The notes beneath the pieces were generated by a model. It was not told where the DNA came from, made no database searches, and saw only the letters and a list, made by a program, of their open reading frames with translations. From contig MU008213.1 of the NCBI GenBank assembly GCA_010909165.1, positions 1-64,000 of the forward strand: a stretch of DNA of 64,000 nucleotides, in the 5' to 3' direction. The position numbers and the translations under genes are program-made. Origin of the DNA: Anthoceros angustus (lineage: Eukaryota; Streptophyta; Anthocerotopsida; Anthocerotales; Anthocerotaceae). Position 1 is the first letter of the stretch, and every line of letters begins with the position of its first letter. This document shows positions 33,374 through 43,930 of this stretch, piece after piece.

Positions 33374-33385
33374 CTCCGATACCAC
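33374..33385 (-). other. Primer-binding site of E1
   Basis: The complement reads TGGTATCGGAGC, one base from the initiator tRNA-Met site, and lies five bases inside the LTR end at 33390. Confidence 0.82.
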
Positions 33386-33389
33386 TAAG

Positions 33390-33997
33390 TAACACCCCTC
33401 ACTGCGCAGCCAGTAAGGAAGCGACAAGTGCTGGCTTCCCAGCAGTCTAGGACCTCGCCAATTCACTCCACAAGAGACTTGCACAATTCTCAGCGCTCTC
33501 AACCTCACGACATAGCACTAGGCTCCAAGTAGCCCGCCATCCACTGACGACTCGCAGGCCAGCTCCTCGAGTTGTTGCTCTTTATTGCAAGAATACAACG
33601 ATGGAATCTGGCTATCTACGCCCAACTGGCTACTGCCCTTGACTCTACGACAAGCTCACTAGCTAGCTCTCTGACTCTCTCAACATGGCAAAACAAGACA
33701 CTTGCTCGCTCTCCAAGAATGAGTCTAACTTGTTACTTAAAGCCCTTGCTCTAGCTCTTATATATCCCGCAGCCTGACCTCAACTAGGCAGCTGTTAAAT
33801 CTAGGGGTTCTTACAGACCACCGATCACTAAGAATCCTCTCTAAGCAGCTCTTCATTTGTGGCTGTAACAATTCCTGTAACAGGAGACTGCATGAAGCAT
33901 GCATGCAACACATGCATCTTTTTAGCAGGGCATCTACTAACTTAATTTTTTACCTTTCAACTTTTCACTTTTCTATCTTATTTCACTAGTGCTGTTA
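33390..33997 (-). repeat. LTR of chromovirus family, copy X1 (5' LTR of E1)
   Basis: This is a 608-bp segment with TAAC...GTTA ends that aligns with 37454-38191. Its primer-binding site is on the left, so its element extended toward lower coordinates. Confidence 0.82.
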
Positions 33998-34059
33998 TTT
34001 CAACACTACTTTATATGCGCGTCCAAATGGCTTAGGCCAAATGGACACACATTTATAAG

Positions 34060-34125
34060 AACCTCGTAATTAAGCATCCTGAGCTTAGATTGGTATTTAG
34101 ATGGGGTCGGGTGCCTCAAGGGAGT
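34060..34125 (+). repeat. 5S-rRNA-like segment
   Basis: This stretch (AACCTCGTAATTAAGC, then CTGAGC, TGGTATTTAGATGGGGTCGG and GTGCCTCAAGGGA) follows the spacing of the plant 5S rRNA internal control region at low identity. It lies alone downstream of the GATA gene. It is a fossil at best. Confidence 0.4.
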
Positions 34126-34375
34126 GGATGCCCTTGGTACAAGTAGCTTAGGCTAGTACAAGTTGCTCAGTACCAAGTCCCATGACGGAAATCCGTCCTT
34201 AGTGGACTTAAATATTCTTCTTCTTCTTCTGCTTTCGTATTGTATTAAAAAAATTGAAAATCAAACCATCGGCCACGCACATCGCATAACAATAGCATGT
34301 CATACGCACGCCTTTAGGAAAATATATGGAAACGTCAAGAGATCTCCGGATAACCATTTCTGAACAAGATAAAGA

Positions 34376-36516
34376 CTACTCACACATCTGAGAAACCAGA
34401 CCACATGACAAAGCCATCAGTAGCGCAGCGCCCTCTTCTTCATCGTCAGCCAAGCGTCGATGAAAACGCGGAAGACTCTCCTCATTGCCACCTTCAGCCT
34501 CATAATCAGAACTGGGTACACAGACAGAAGGCATACTGATAACAGACACCAAAGGTGCTGGTGGCCTGATTGAGCAAAGATTCGACATGGGAAGTTGTTG
34601 CCATTTCAGGCAACCTCTAGCCCATCTCCTTCTTGAACTGTCATCCACAGTACCAGGACTGGAGGCATCAAGTGGTAAAGATGACGTATTGATTCGCTTA
34701 CGAGCATGCAGGTCAAGGCTCGAACCTGCAATCTGCATACTCGCCGTAGCTTCTGCCCAAGCCTGTTCAGGTTCAAAAGCTGCTATGTTCTGCTTACGTT
34801 TTGACACTTTAGCAGACACTGGACTCCGTTGAGCAGATAAGGGGCATTGGTAACATGAATCCACATTCCCACTGGCTGCAGTACGCCGTCCGGCCTTCTT
34901 GTATCGTATGCCACATGCATTGCAAAGCGACTGCATTCCAGAATCAAGCAAGCAAGTTATAGATGGACTGATCTAGCTAAAAACTTCATCAGGACTGATC
35001 TAGCAACCAGCATCACACAGGACTGATCTAGCTACTAGCTTCACCATTAAGAAACAACAAATTCCAGAAGCACACCACAAAGCCATCTCAAAGACAGCTA
35101 AACCCGACGGCACTTCCCTAGATCACCTTTGGGCCTCCAGGACCATTTCTCCACAGAGGAGTTTTGACTGTCCCGCAGTGGGCACATGTCCTTTCCATGA
35201 TCCGACAACCAATTGCATCGACAGCTTGATGACGAGCATCAGGAAGTGACATTGGACTGCCAGTCACCATACCGATGCCTTTTGTTATCAAGGTTCCAGA
35301 TGGATCTCCTCTGACATTTCTGTTGCCAAAACCTGAAACAATTACAGGAGGTAACCACGGTTTCCTTGAGGCCCTGAGAGTGCTCCGGGCAGAGCGCTCC
35401 AGCAAGCTGCTACCAGCGAAAGAGTCAGATGCGTCCGAGCTCTCAGACGATTCCAGTTCCTCGGGGTAACTCTTTTGTTGAACAAAGCTCCAGCATGATC
35501 CCGTACTATTTCTGTTGGACGCCCCATCAGTAGAAAATTGGGATACTACAGCCTTAGATGCCTTATTCATAACTGAATTGTGACGCTGTCCCTCTCCTGT
35601 ACCTGTTGACTGGAAACAGATTCGTAGCCATCAGCTGCTTACACACTGATAAGTGCAGGGGTCAGAACCTTTTCCCCGATCAGTTCCACAGACAGCAGAC
35701 TTCTTCCACACACCACACCAGCCATGCCACATGCTTGACGACCAAAGCAACAGGCATGTCATAAAGAACAAAAGGTATACACAAATTGGTTACGCCCAGA
35801 TTTTGGAACCATATTGATCTCTCTTGACTAACCTGGAGGAGACAGCGGTCTTTGCAGCTTGTGATTGTCCATGGTGCCACCCCGTTGCTCCCTATCTGGC
35901 TTTCACCCCTTCCTTTTGAAGGTGCTGGGCTCACTGTTAGGACTGGATAACCTTCTATGACCCCAGACTTATTGTCACTGAAGGTCTTGGGTGTGTGGCC
36001 ACAGCCAGTGTCCTCCTCATCTATGCCTACAAGCTGGGGTTGAGTTGATTCAGGAGTGAAGACGACAAGATTGTTCAGCGGCTTCATATCACTATGGTCA
36101 TGGGCACATCCCACTCCTCCAGGCAGATCCTGTGACGCATCCGCGAAACTGTTCAAAATATAGGGGCCTGTGCAAGACAGTTGCAGAGAGATATCTAGAT
36201 CATTCTGTTGGGGGGTTCGAAGTGAGAGTGTACAATCCACCTGCCCCAATGTCACATCCCCACGACCCATATCCGGCTCACTGTACAAGTTGCAGAGAAT
36301 ATGTGTCCCAGAAGAAGCAAAGGAATTTGCACACACTGCAAGACTTGCATTATGGAGGGACGGAGGAGTTATTGTGGCCCCTCCATATTCCATGTTAGTC
36401 AGACCTCTCTGGCAGCCTACAGAGGTCCCTACAGGACCTCCATTATTGTTACATGACAAGCTTCCCCCAGAGTATGCAGGCAACTCAGCGCACGAACGAC
36501 CCTCAGAGTGCTGCAT
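34376..36516 (-). CDS. B-class GATA zinc-finger transcription factor, three exons
   Basis: This is a nuclear DNA-binding protein for GATA motifs. Exon 1 is 36516-35833, exon 2 is 35609-35127 and exon 3 is 34930-34376. Intron borders are GTTAGT...CCAG and GTGATC...GCAG. Both junctions are in phase 0, giving about 573 residues. The zinc finger spans the second intron: CAHCGTVKTPLWRNG before it and SLCNACGIRYKKAGRR after it, with C-x2-C-x18-C-x2-C spacing. An intron inside the finger after GPK is usual in plant B-GATAs. Exon 1 contains GQVDCTLSL, a motif I associate with HAN-type B-GATAs. The C-terminus has EEEGAALLMALSCGLV, the LLM motif of the GNC/GNL group. The start is uncertain: the ATG at 36516 follows an acceptor-like TCTGGCTCAG, and an in-frame ATG exists further upstream at 36906. 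No frameshift is seen, in contrast with all neighbours. Confidence 0.9.
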
Positions 36517-36906
36517 CTCATCCTCTGTCTGAATCTGCCTGAGCCAGAATTTTTTGAGGGGGATCTGCCCGTGCACCGTTGGAAAAAAGCAGTGGGACTG
36601 TATCATCACTAGCACCTGGGCAAAGCTTGAAATGTCTCCAAGAATTCCAGACCACATCGAGTAGCCTATGTCACCCAGTGCTTTGAAACATTTGCGCAAT
36701 CCCCAGCGCACTATTAAGTATGTCCATGAGGTGCGCCCGCCTGAAAGGTAGCAACAGAAACATGCATGTGTACTTCTCGCTTCCTCCTTACAATCCCAAA
36801 GCTTGCACGGAGGGTGATTCTGACCTCTGTCAAGGCAGGCCCCAACTGTATCACTGATACAAAATTTGAAGGTCTTGAAACACGCTGATTCAAGACCATA
36901 ACACAC

Positions 36907-37453
36907 ACTTAAGACGGTGAGATGGACTTTCAGCCCTGATGTCCGAAACTGCTGGCATTCAAAAGCCTGCTATTCAACAGCATATAGGAAGGAGTCAAGA
37001 AATGATCCAAAGGTAGAAACTAGCGAAACACAGTTTACGGCTAAATGCGATGGCACGATACCAACTAGGTTAGCGATGCGTGACCAAAAACTTGGAATCG
37101 AGGGGGCATTCCGGATAATTCACAGGCTGCTGTCCCAACCCCATCGCTCTCAGGATACCTTGTACCACTAGCAAACTCCCACCGCCATTCCAGACGTAGA
37201 CTCGCCACAAGCTTGGCATCCACTACCATCAGCCCTTCCCCAAAGCTCGGGAAGGAAAACCTTATCCCGAGACATACGGGCAGCTGAGTAGCTACCGTAG
37301 GATGTGACGTTCTCTTCCCGGACAGCGTCAAATACACTCATTGATTTATAAAGTCTCCGAAATTGCTACAAAAAGTAAAATCGCCTCATTCTTAGCGGTA
37401 AGTCTATATTTTCACCCATGTTACCGCTAAAAAAACTATTTCTACCTATATAA
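36907..37453. other. Upstream region of the GATA gene
   Basis: No gene is seen. This 550-bp stretch between the GATA frame and LTR X2 should contain the native 5' UTR or promoter; no clear TATA box was found. Confidence 0.4.
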
Positions 37454-38191
37454 TAACGTCCGTCACTACGCAGCCAATAAGGAAGCTACCAGTGCTGCCT
37501 TCCCAGCGATCTAGGACCTCGCCAATTCACTCCACAAGAGACTTGCATGATTCTCAACGCTTTCAACCTCACAACGTAGCACTAGGCTCCAAGTAGCTCG
37601 TTGTCCACAGACGACTTGCAGGTCACCTCCTAGAGGTGCTGCTCTTTATTGATAGACTACACACTTGAATCTGGCTATCTACGCCTAACTAGCTACTGCC
37701 CTTCAGTTAAGGGCAAGCTCACTAGTTAAGCTCTCCACAGCTCTCTCAACACAAGGCTTGCAACGCATCATAAACTGAATGATGATGATGAAGATGATTA
37801 CTTAAAGCCCTTGCTTTCGCCCTTATATATCGCGCAGGCTTGCCTTAACTAGGCAGCTCCTAACTCAGGGGATTCTTACAAACCACCGCTTGCAACGCAT
37901 CATAAACTGAATGATGATGATGAACATGATTCCTTAAAGCCCTTGCTCTCGCCCTTATATATCCCACGGGCTCCTTAACTAGGCAGCTACTAAATCAGAG
38001 GATTCTTACAAACAACCGGTCACTAAGAGTCCTCTCTAGACAGCTCTTCAGTAGTGGCTGTAGCAACTCCTCTCTAATAGGAGATTGCCTGAAGCATGCA
38101 ACACATGCATATTCTTAACATGGCAGCTACTAATTAGCTTTTTACCTCTTTTAACTTTTCATCTTTCTACCTCATTTTACCAATGTCGTTA
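37454..38191 (-). repeat. LTR of chromovirus family, copy X2 (3' LTR of E2)
   Basis: This 738-bp segment starts TAACGTCC and ends GTCGTTA. On its right lies a purine tract (complement of CTCTCTCCCCCACT), so it is the 3' LTR of an element that extended toward higher coordinates. It is longer than X1 because of a 132-bp internal tandem duplication (copies starting at 37757 and 37889, each with CTTGCAACGCATCATAAACTG and a TGATGATGATGA run). It lies about 0.9 kb upstream of the GATA start in the same orientation. Confidence 0.85.
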
Positions 38192-38223
38192 CTCTCTCCC
38201 CCACTGGGAAGATGTCATTGTCC

Positions 38224-38766
38224 TCAATGACCTCCAATGTAACGTGAGATGATCCATGATCCTTGTTGCACATCTTCAAGTGAAACCCAAACAGGATCTG
38301 CATAACCACGAAGCCTTACCATATACTCTGGTACATAACCACAAACAGCAGGCACTTCTCTCTCTGCTAGGAATTCAACAATCTCCCACAATCCATGAGG
38401 TCTGTGTTGAACCAGGATGACATAATTCTTCCCGTTCATATCTTCATTCTCTTTTGAAATCACAAATGGTTTTAGCAGAGAGACATTATGAGGGAAGATC
38501 CATTGTGAAAGAAGATCTATTCAGGTAGTTGTAGTTTGAAAGCCACATTCCCAATGCACTTCAAAAGTACGAAAGATCCTTCATACTTGGACCTGAACTT
38601 TGAAGTCAGCCCTTATGGTAGTGGGAAATCCTTCAATTTCACCCACACCTTGTCACCTACTTGAAACTCTGCCTTTGTCTTGTGCCTGTCAACAAACTTC
38701 TTTTGCCTTTCTTGAGCTTCGGCCAAAATCTTCTTAGCAACTTCTTGCGTAGCCTTAGGTGGAGGC
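38224..38766 (-). pseudogene. Chromovirus integrase C-terminus with chromodomain (element E2)
   Basis: On the minus strand from 38766 the reading AEAQERQKKFVDRHK, then FQVGDKVWVKL, then a YEGSF segment is the typical C-terminal part of gypsy integrase. The frame 38463-38224 then reads IVEFLAEREVP and EYMVRLRGYADPVWVSLEDVQ. This has the shape of a chromodomain (aromatic and Y-x-V-x-x-x-G-Y, W-x-S-x-E), which targets integration to modified histones. It ends just before the purine tract and LTR X2. The element is cut at about 38766, where unrelated sequence begins. Confidence 0.75.
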
Positions 38767-38879
38767 ACCTCTGCGAGAGGGAAGAAGAAGAGAAGAAGGT
38801 GGCGGGGAGTGAGCTAGAGCTAACTTCCTGATTATGTGGTTGTTTTCCCCACTAGGAGAGCCTTAGGGTGAGACCCCAA

Positions 38880-40190
38880 GAGGCCGAGAGGAGGCTTGGA
38901 ATTGGGAAGTAGCTTCCTCCTTTGACAGCACTTGGGAAGTAATTCACTCCCCTAGTAGCATTTGGGAAGAAGAGCACCATGCCTCGGCGGGAAAGGGTGA
39001 GGGAAGGACACGCTGTGAGGATTCCTCCTCATGAGGAGGAAAAGGAAAGAAAGCGCTGACGGTAAGGCGCCGGGAAGAGGTGAGTCGAGATGCTTCACAT
39101 TTTTCAGGCGACTCAATCCCGTGATTTGGTAGATTTCAAGCGATTGGGAGAGGAGAACATCCAATTGGGATGGGTGTATGGCCAATGGGCCTACACCAAT
39201 TGGGAATAATTAGTGCTATATCAACCTCCATCAATCGGGCAGCCCTTGCCGCTCTGGAAGGAATGCTCGGCCCGGCCCATGGTCTTTGGGCGGTTCGGGC
39301 ATTCAACAGTGTATAGGAGGCCGGAGGAGGAGGCTCAAAATTGCTACTCTCCTCGAGAGGACAAATGGAGAAGAGGATTGCCCTCTCAAAGATTCGCGAA
39401 GTCTGGACATGATGGATGGGCCGGAGGTGAAGGCTTACAAATGGTGGAAGGCGGACAACATCAAGGAGGCCAAGTAGGCGGCTCTTTGCTAAGATTGTGT
39501 TAGGGTTGAATGCAAGCGGACTTCTTATTTCGGCACCAATTTCCTTCAATTTTTGTGCAAGATTTCGCGAGGAGCCAAGCCAGATTGGGGCACCATCATG
39601 TATGAGGCCTATATCCATCACAAGGAGAAGCTCCTTCGGCCAAATTCGGTAGATGAAGAAGGGCCAAGGCCATGTCCTCAGCACCTATTTGGTGCATTTG
39701 TGGGAAACAGAGGGACTCCTCACCAGCAAGGAGCTGGAGGATGCTTGGCATCCTTCGGAGATAATCCACCTTCAGCCAAGCTTAGAGCGACCTTTGCCTT
39801 TTGCTCTGAGGAAGACCATGGGAGGCCAGACCTCCACAAGCACACCAGGACCAAGGGCGGAGGAAGTAGAGGCAACGAGGTTGCCGGAGTGAAAGGCCTT
39901 CCCCCCACAAGAGCAAGGGGAAGGAGAGGAGCAAGGTTCGGCCGAGGAGGGCCAGATGGTAGTCTATGAGAGGAGGACTACCATAGGAGGGGTGACAGCC
40001 CCAAGGGTGGGAGGAGTCCCCACCATTTCGTGGGTGCCTAGGAAGAGCACCCGGCGTCTACCGGTGGTGGCGGTTACCGTGGTGGCGGTCGACTACCACG
40101 GTAGATAAGCCGAACTACGCGCTTAGGGGCGACCTACCGCGGTAGACAAGCACCCTACGCCGGTAGGCAAGCAGCCTACGGCGGTAGGAA
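38880..40190 (+). pseudogene. Coiled-coil repeat family, copy A (N-terminal part)
   Basis: I do not recognise the protein family. The copy starts at an ATG at 38979 (MPRRE). After several frame changes it shows the conserved segments NIQLGWVYG-like (39160), KWWKADNIKEAK (39440), PDWGTIMYEAYIHHKEKLLRPNSVDEEG (39580) and a histidine/leucine segment where copy B has YLVHLWKAEGLLTSKELEDAW. A minisatellite with CTACCG-CGGTAG palindromes follows at 40050-40190. The upstream CCAATTGGGAGGTAGTTCAC-type sequence is shared with copy B, so the promoter or leader is part of the repeat. It is broken and probably inactive. Confidence 0.6.
40050..40190. repeat. Palindromic CTACCGCGGTAG minisatellite (copy A)
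   Basis: Units of the type CTACCGNGGTAG separated by GCAAGC, TAAGCC or GGCGGTCGA spacers occur six or more times. The same kind of array occurs at 42850-42925 and 56270-56345. In the minus frame 40443-40123 they read as PTAVGCLPTGVGCLSTAVG. Confidence 0.75.
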
Positions 40191-42589
40191 GAAGGAAGAA
40201 GGCGATGCGGCGCTTTACCGAGCCGCCGCCATCACCGTCTTTGGCGGGAGGCGAGATGGGGCGGTGCGAGGCGGCAACAGCTACCTTTCCACCGCTCTGG
40301 GAAGCACCATCGCCTCTGGTGGCCCGTGGGTCTTCTCGCCGTCCGCGAGACCCCAAGCATACCGTCCATGGCGGTTGCCAATACCATGCGTTCCTCCACG
40401 GCCTTGAGAGAACACCCATTGGGAAATCGGTGGGTGCGGGCATCTCAGTCCATCCAAGGACCGCCCTCTGCAGTCAGGAGAAGTCAGGTGGGCTCTCTCG
40501 GACTGATCAGGACCCTTAGGTCTGAGCGGCACCCTCGTCCAGTCCTTCCACCTCCTTGGCCATTTGCCGCTAACTCCTTCTCATGCCGTCTTTGTTTGGG
40601 GCTCGGAGGTGGTGAGGGGTCTGGGCTAGCCCGTTTCCCCCTTCCTGCCGGAGACATGGTGGCCTCGAGTGGGGTTCGCCGGTGGCCCCTGCGCCTTGGG
40701 CGGCATCACCGCCTTCTTCGGCTTCCTCGCCTCCACGCCACTCCGTAGGTAGGGAGGCGGAGGAGCCGTCTTGGCTCCTTGGCGCCTCGTTGGTGGGGCG
40801 TCTTAGCCTCTTGGCGACTCTCCTCGTCCGTGGGCTCAGATTCTTGGGGCGTGAGTGGGGTTTGCTAGGCGTGCGCGCCGGCCTCAGTTCTCTCCACAGC
40901 GGTGCTCCGTCGGCGCAGGGAGCTCCCGGGACTAAGAAGGGGAGGCGGGAATATCCTTCCATACCTCTCGGGGTGGGGGTCCGTTCAATCGGATGGAATG
41001 GAATCCCTTCCCAATCGTCGTCCTCCGGCCTGCGTTTGGCCTTGGAGGTGGGACCTCGCCTCTGGCGCCTTTGCTCCTTCACGCTCACCTCGCGAGCCGC
41101 CCGGCCCTTTCACGGCGCTCCTCCTCTCCCTCCTTGGGAGGTTGAGGTGTCCCCATACATGGATGAGGAAGGCGATGGTGTGATGCGTGACTTCTTGCTC
41201 CTTAGCTTCACTGGCCTCTGGTTGGCTTCGGGTGAAGATGATCCGCCTCACCTTTCCCCGCTGAGAGCGTGCAGGGCAGAACACCAAAGATTGTCACCAA
41301 GGTGAGTCCACCTTGGTGAGCATGTCGATAATGACCTTGGCCTCGCCTTCTCCCACTTTGTCTGGCGGTCCAGGCATCAACCACCGGTAGTTGGACAATT
41401 GTTGGCCCCCGCTTGGCTTCTTGCCTCTACCTTCCCCTCACTTGAGTTCGGACCCCTTTAATTTCTTCCACCGGGCGGTTGTAACCGCGCCAGGGACTTC
41501 CACGGTCCACCCCAGGGTCCTCCGTCGAGGGCTCTTGGGCGCACCTCCTTGTTGGCGACCGCCAACATCTTAAGCGTACTCTCGGACGAGGAATGTTGTC
41601 GAGCAATCGAACTTGGCGAAGATGTCTAGGTGCCATTGCTCTGCTCTCCGCTTCCCTCCGGCCGGGCACGAAGTTGGGGTATCTCTTGGTAGCGATGTTG
41701 CGCTCCAAGCGCCGAGCTCCCCACACGCCGCGCCTTCTTGGGTCCCATCGCCGCGCGCTCTTCCGCTCTTTGGCCCAGGAATTATGCTTCAACCTCCTCT
41801 CTGCAGCCGCATTGGCGCTCCAACCCGCGAGGTGAGCCATGTGCAAGAGTGCAGGCGCTCAAAAGACAACGCCGGTGGGTGTCGGCAGTGCAGCCGTCAG
41901 CGAGGTCACGGGGAGGAATGACCTTCGCTCCCGTGGCCGCGTCGCGAGTAGGCCAGCTAGGAGGAGGCGCCTCTTTGCCGTAATTGTCGGTGGCCCGCGC
42001 TTACTCTAGCCTCTACGCCCGCGGCGTACTCACGGCCTTCTGTTGTGTTGTGCCGGAGGCGTGAATACACTATAACGTGCAGCAACCCTAGGTCCTGGTC
42101 TGCATGCCGTCCACCAGCCGGGTGGCCACGTGGCCTCGTGCTGAAATACGCTCCGACTCCTAAGTTACTTTGCCCGGCGTGCTTATCCCGTCTGCTCGGG
42201 AGTGTAGTCGGGACTTACCGCATGCGCTCGGTCAGGTCCCCATACCCACTCCGGGGTGTGGTCACAGTGAACACTCCAGTGCGGTCAGGGCCCGCCGCCT
42301 ACTCGGTGTAGTCCGGAGTGCCTCGACCCTTATTTCTCCTTTTCCGCCTTATTCCCTACTCCACGCCTACGAAAAAAACAAAACCTAGCTCATTTCCTAC
42401 CCAAGGGAAGAGTCCGTGGCCCACAGTCCCTTCCCTCAATGTTGCTCTCCTCTCTTCTCCATTTTAGAGAAGGCTTCCTGGGTCAAGATCTTCGTTGCTC
42501 TTTTGCCTGCTGTTTGATTTGTCCATACCTACCATAGAGCATTTTCAAAGATCCTTCCTCCCCATTCACCGTTCGATGATGCCTTCTCC
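40191..42589. other. GC-rich region without a recognised gene
   Basis: Many overlapping frames are open because of high GC content; none shows a known domain. The first 250 bp still align loosely with copy B after its minisatellite (a GCCGCCATCACC-CACC stretch). The longest frames (40682-41305 on +, 41846-41427 on -) are Arg/Ser/Pro-rich and I cannot support them as genes. Confidence 0.4.
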
Positions 42590-43495
42590 TTACTGATTTT
42601 TCCGGGCCTTCTTGCGTTGGACTCCTCTCCAGGTCCCGGTTCCTCCCTTGACCGTGGGGTGAGGGAATTTCTCACCCCTTCTCCTATCATCGGGTAGGTA
42701 CCGTCCTTGGTTTTCCTCCGGCCCGCTCAGTCGGCCGCATATCATCCCTTCCAGGGGGCATGCTACTGGATCCCCCTGCTCTTCCATCCTCAGTAGGGCC
42801 CCCATGGCCCCTTCCTCGGACCCTCTTAGTAGGTCCACACATCCCCAGTGGGTTGCCTACCTATCATGGTAGGGTGATCACCTACCGTGGTAGGCTGATC
42901 ACCTACAAGCGTAGGCTGATCTCCTACCTTGCCTCTGGTGCCCTCTTCTTCCCGTGGCACCGCGATCCCTTCTCCTTCCACTCCTTCTCCTGACTCCTCG
43001 GAGTCCATATCACTTGTGGCCTCATCAAAGTCTAAGGCCCCCAGCCTCACTTGTAGGAGAGCCTCCTGGTCATCATCATGAGGCCCCAAAGTCCTCCTTT
43101 TTGAGAGGCGCAGCACCTCGTTGTTGGCCTTCAGAATTCGATTTTGGAGATGGGCTCCCATCAAGATCTGCAGGCCACTCTCCATCTTCACACCTACCCT
43201 TGTAGGCGTCTCTTGCCATCGTTAATTCTCCTACCCTCACATGAAGGGCGACATTCTCTTCCTTGGCTTCCTTGAGTTGGTTGGTCAATTTCGATTGAAG
43301 GGCATAATCCGCCCGAAACCGTCTCTTCCTAACTACAAGCATTTTGTGCACCACCTTCTTGTGGCGCTCCTCCTCCTGGACTCTTCTTTGCTCCAGGTCA
43401 GCCACTTGCTTAGCAAACTTCTCCCGCTCCTCTTGCCAAGCATCTTTCTCACGCTCCAGCCCTTGCACTTGGAGATCTAGCCTGATCAACTCCAT
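42590..43495 (-). pseudogene. Coiled-coil repeat family, copy C (C-terminal part)
   Basis: On the minus strand a coiled coil (LEREKDAWQEEREKFAKQ, then DLEQRRVQEEE) leads to HKKVVHKMLVVRKRRF. This matches copy B almost residue for residue (HKKVVHRMLVVRKRRF). Next come the VRVGELTMARDAYKGRC segment, an acidic stretch (SDMDSEESGEG), and a PT-VG repeat coded by the palindromic minisatellite (42925-42850). The C-terminal frame ends at 42590. One frameshift separates the halves near 43190. It lies in inverted orientation to copy A. A structural or Gag-like role is possible but not shown. Confidence 0.6.
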
Positions 43496-43539
43496 GCTCC
43501 TTACTTCCAGGCTTAACCGGGTTTTTCGTAGCTCCCCCT

Positions 43540-43930
43540 ACTAGAAATGGCAGCCCATGTTACACTTTATGTTAAGATTTGGACCCCTGGATGTAACACT
43601 TATGTTGCAATTTTGGGGTCATGTAACACTTTTTGGGCTTCTTATTACAATTTGGCTTGGAAACCAAAGCAGGCGTTGTTACTAACCATGTTGCCATGGT
43701 GTTACATTATGTTGAGATGAAGTGAGAGGTGCTTTTGTCCTCTCTCAAGATTTGCTTGTCCGGGTCATGTACCACACTAGTTGATTACGCACCACCGCAT
43801 CCTCTGAGCCTCCTCTCGTCCTCATTGTCTTGTACAAACCCTAGCAGCCGTTCCAATTGGCTTTCCTCCTCGGTTAGACGCCCCTCCATCATGATTAAAT
43901 AGCATTAGGTACCTCAAATTCGATTGGCAT
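43540..43930. other. Short stretch with TGTAACACTTATGTT repeats
   Basis: Variants of TGTTACA-TTATGTT recur at least five times in both orientations between 43558 and 43715. They could be the end of a transposon or LTR, but no boundaries were found. Confidence 0.4.

Noticed and set aside
33390-38191. GATA gene as cargo of one LTR element bounded by X1 and X2
   Set aside because: Primer-binding site and purine tract lie on the outer sides of the two LTRs, and the gene has introns on its own strand; it is a host gene between two elements.
40326-41305. Long overlapping frames of 140-207 codons on both strands
   Set aside because: The region is GC-rich so stops are rare, the frames are Arg/Ser/Pro-rich without domains, and several overlap each other on both strands.
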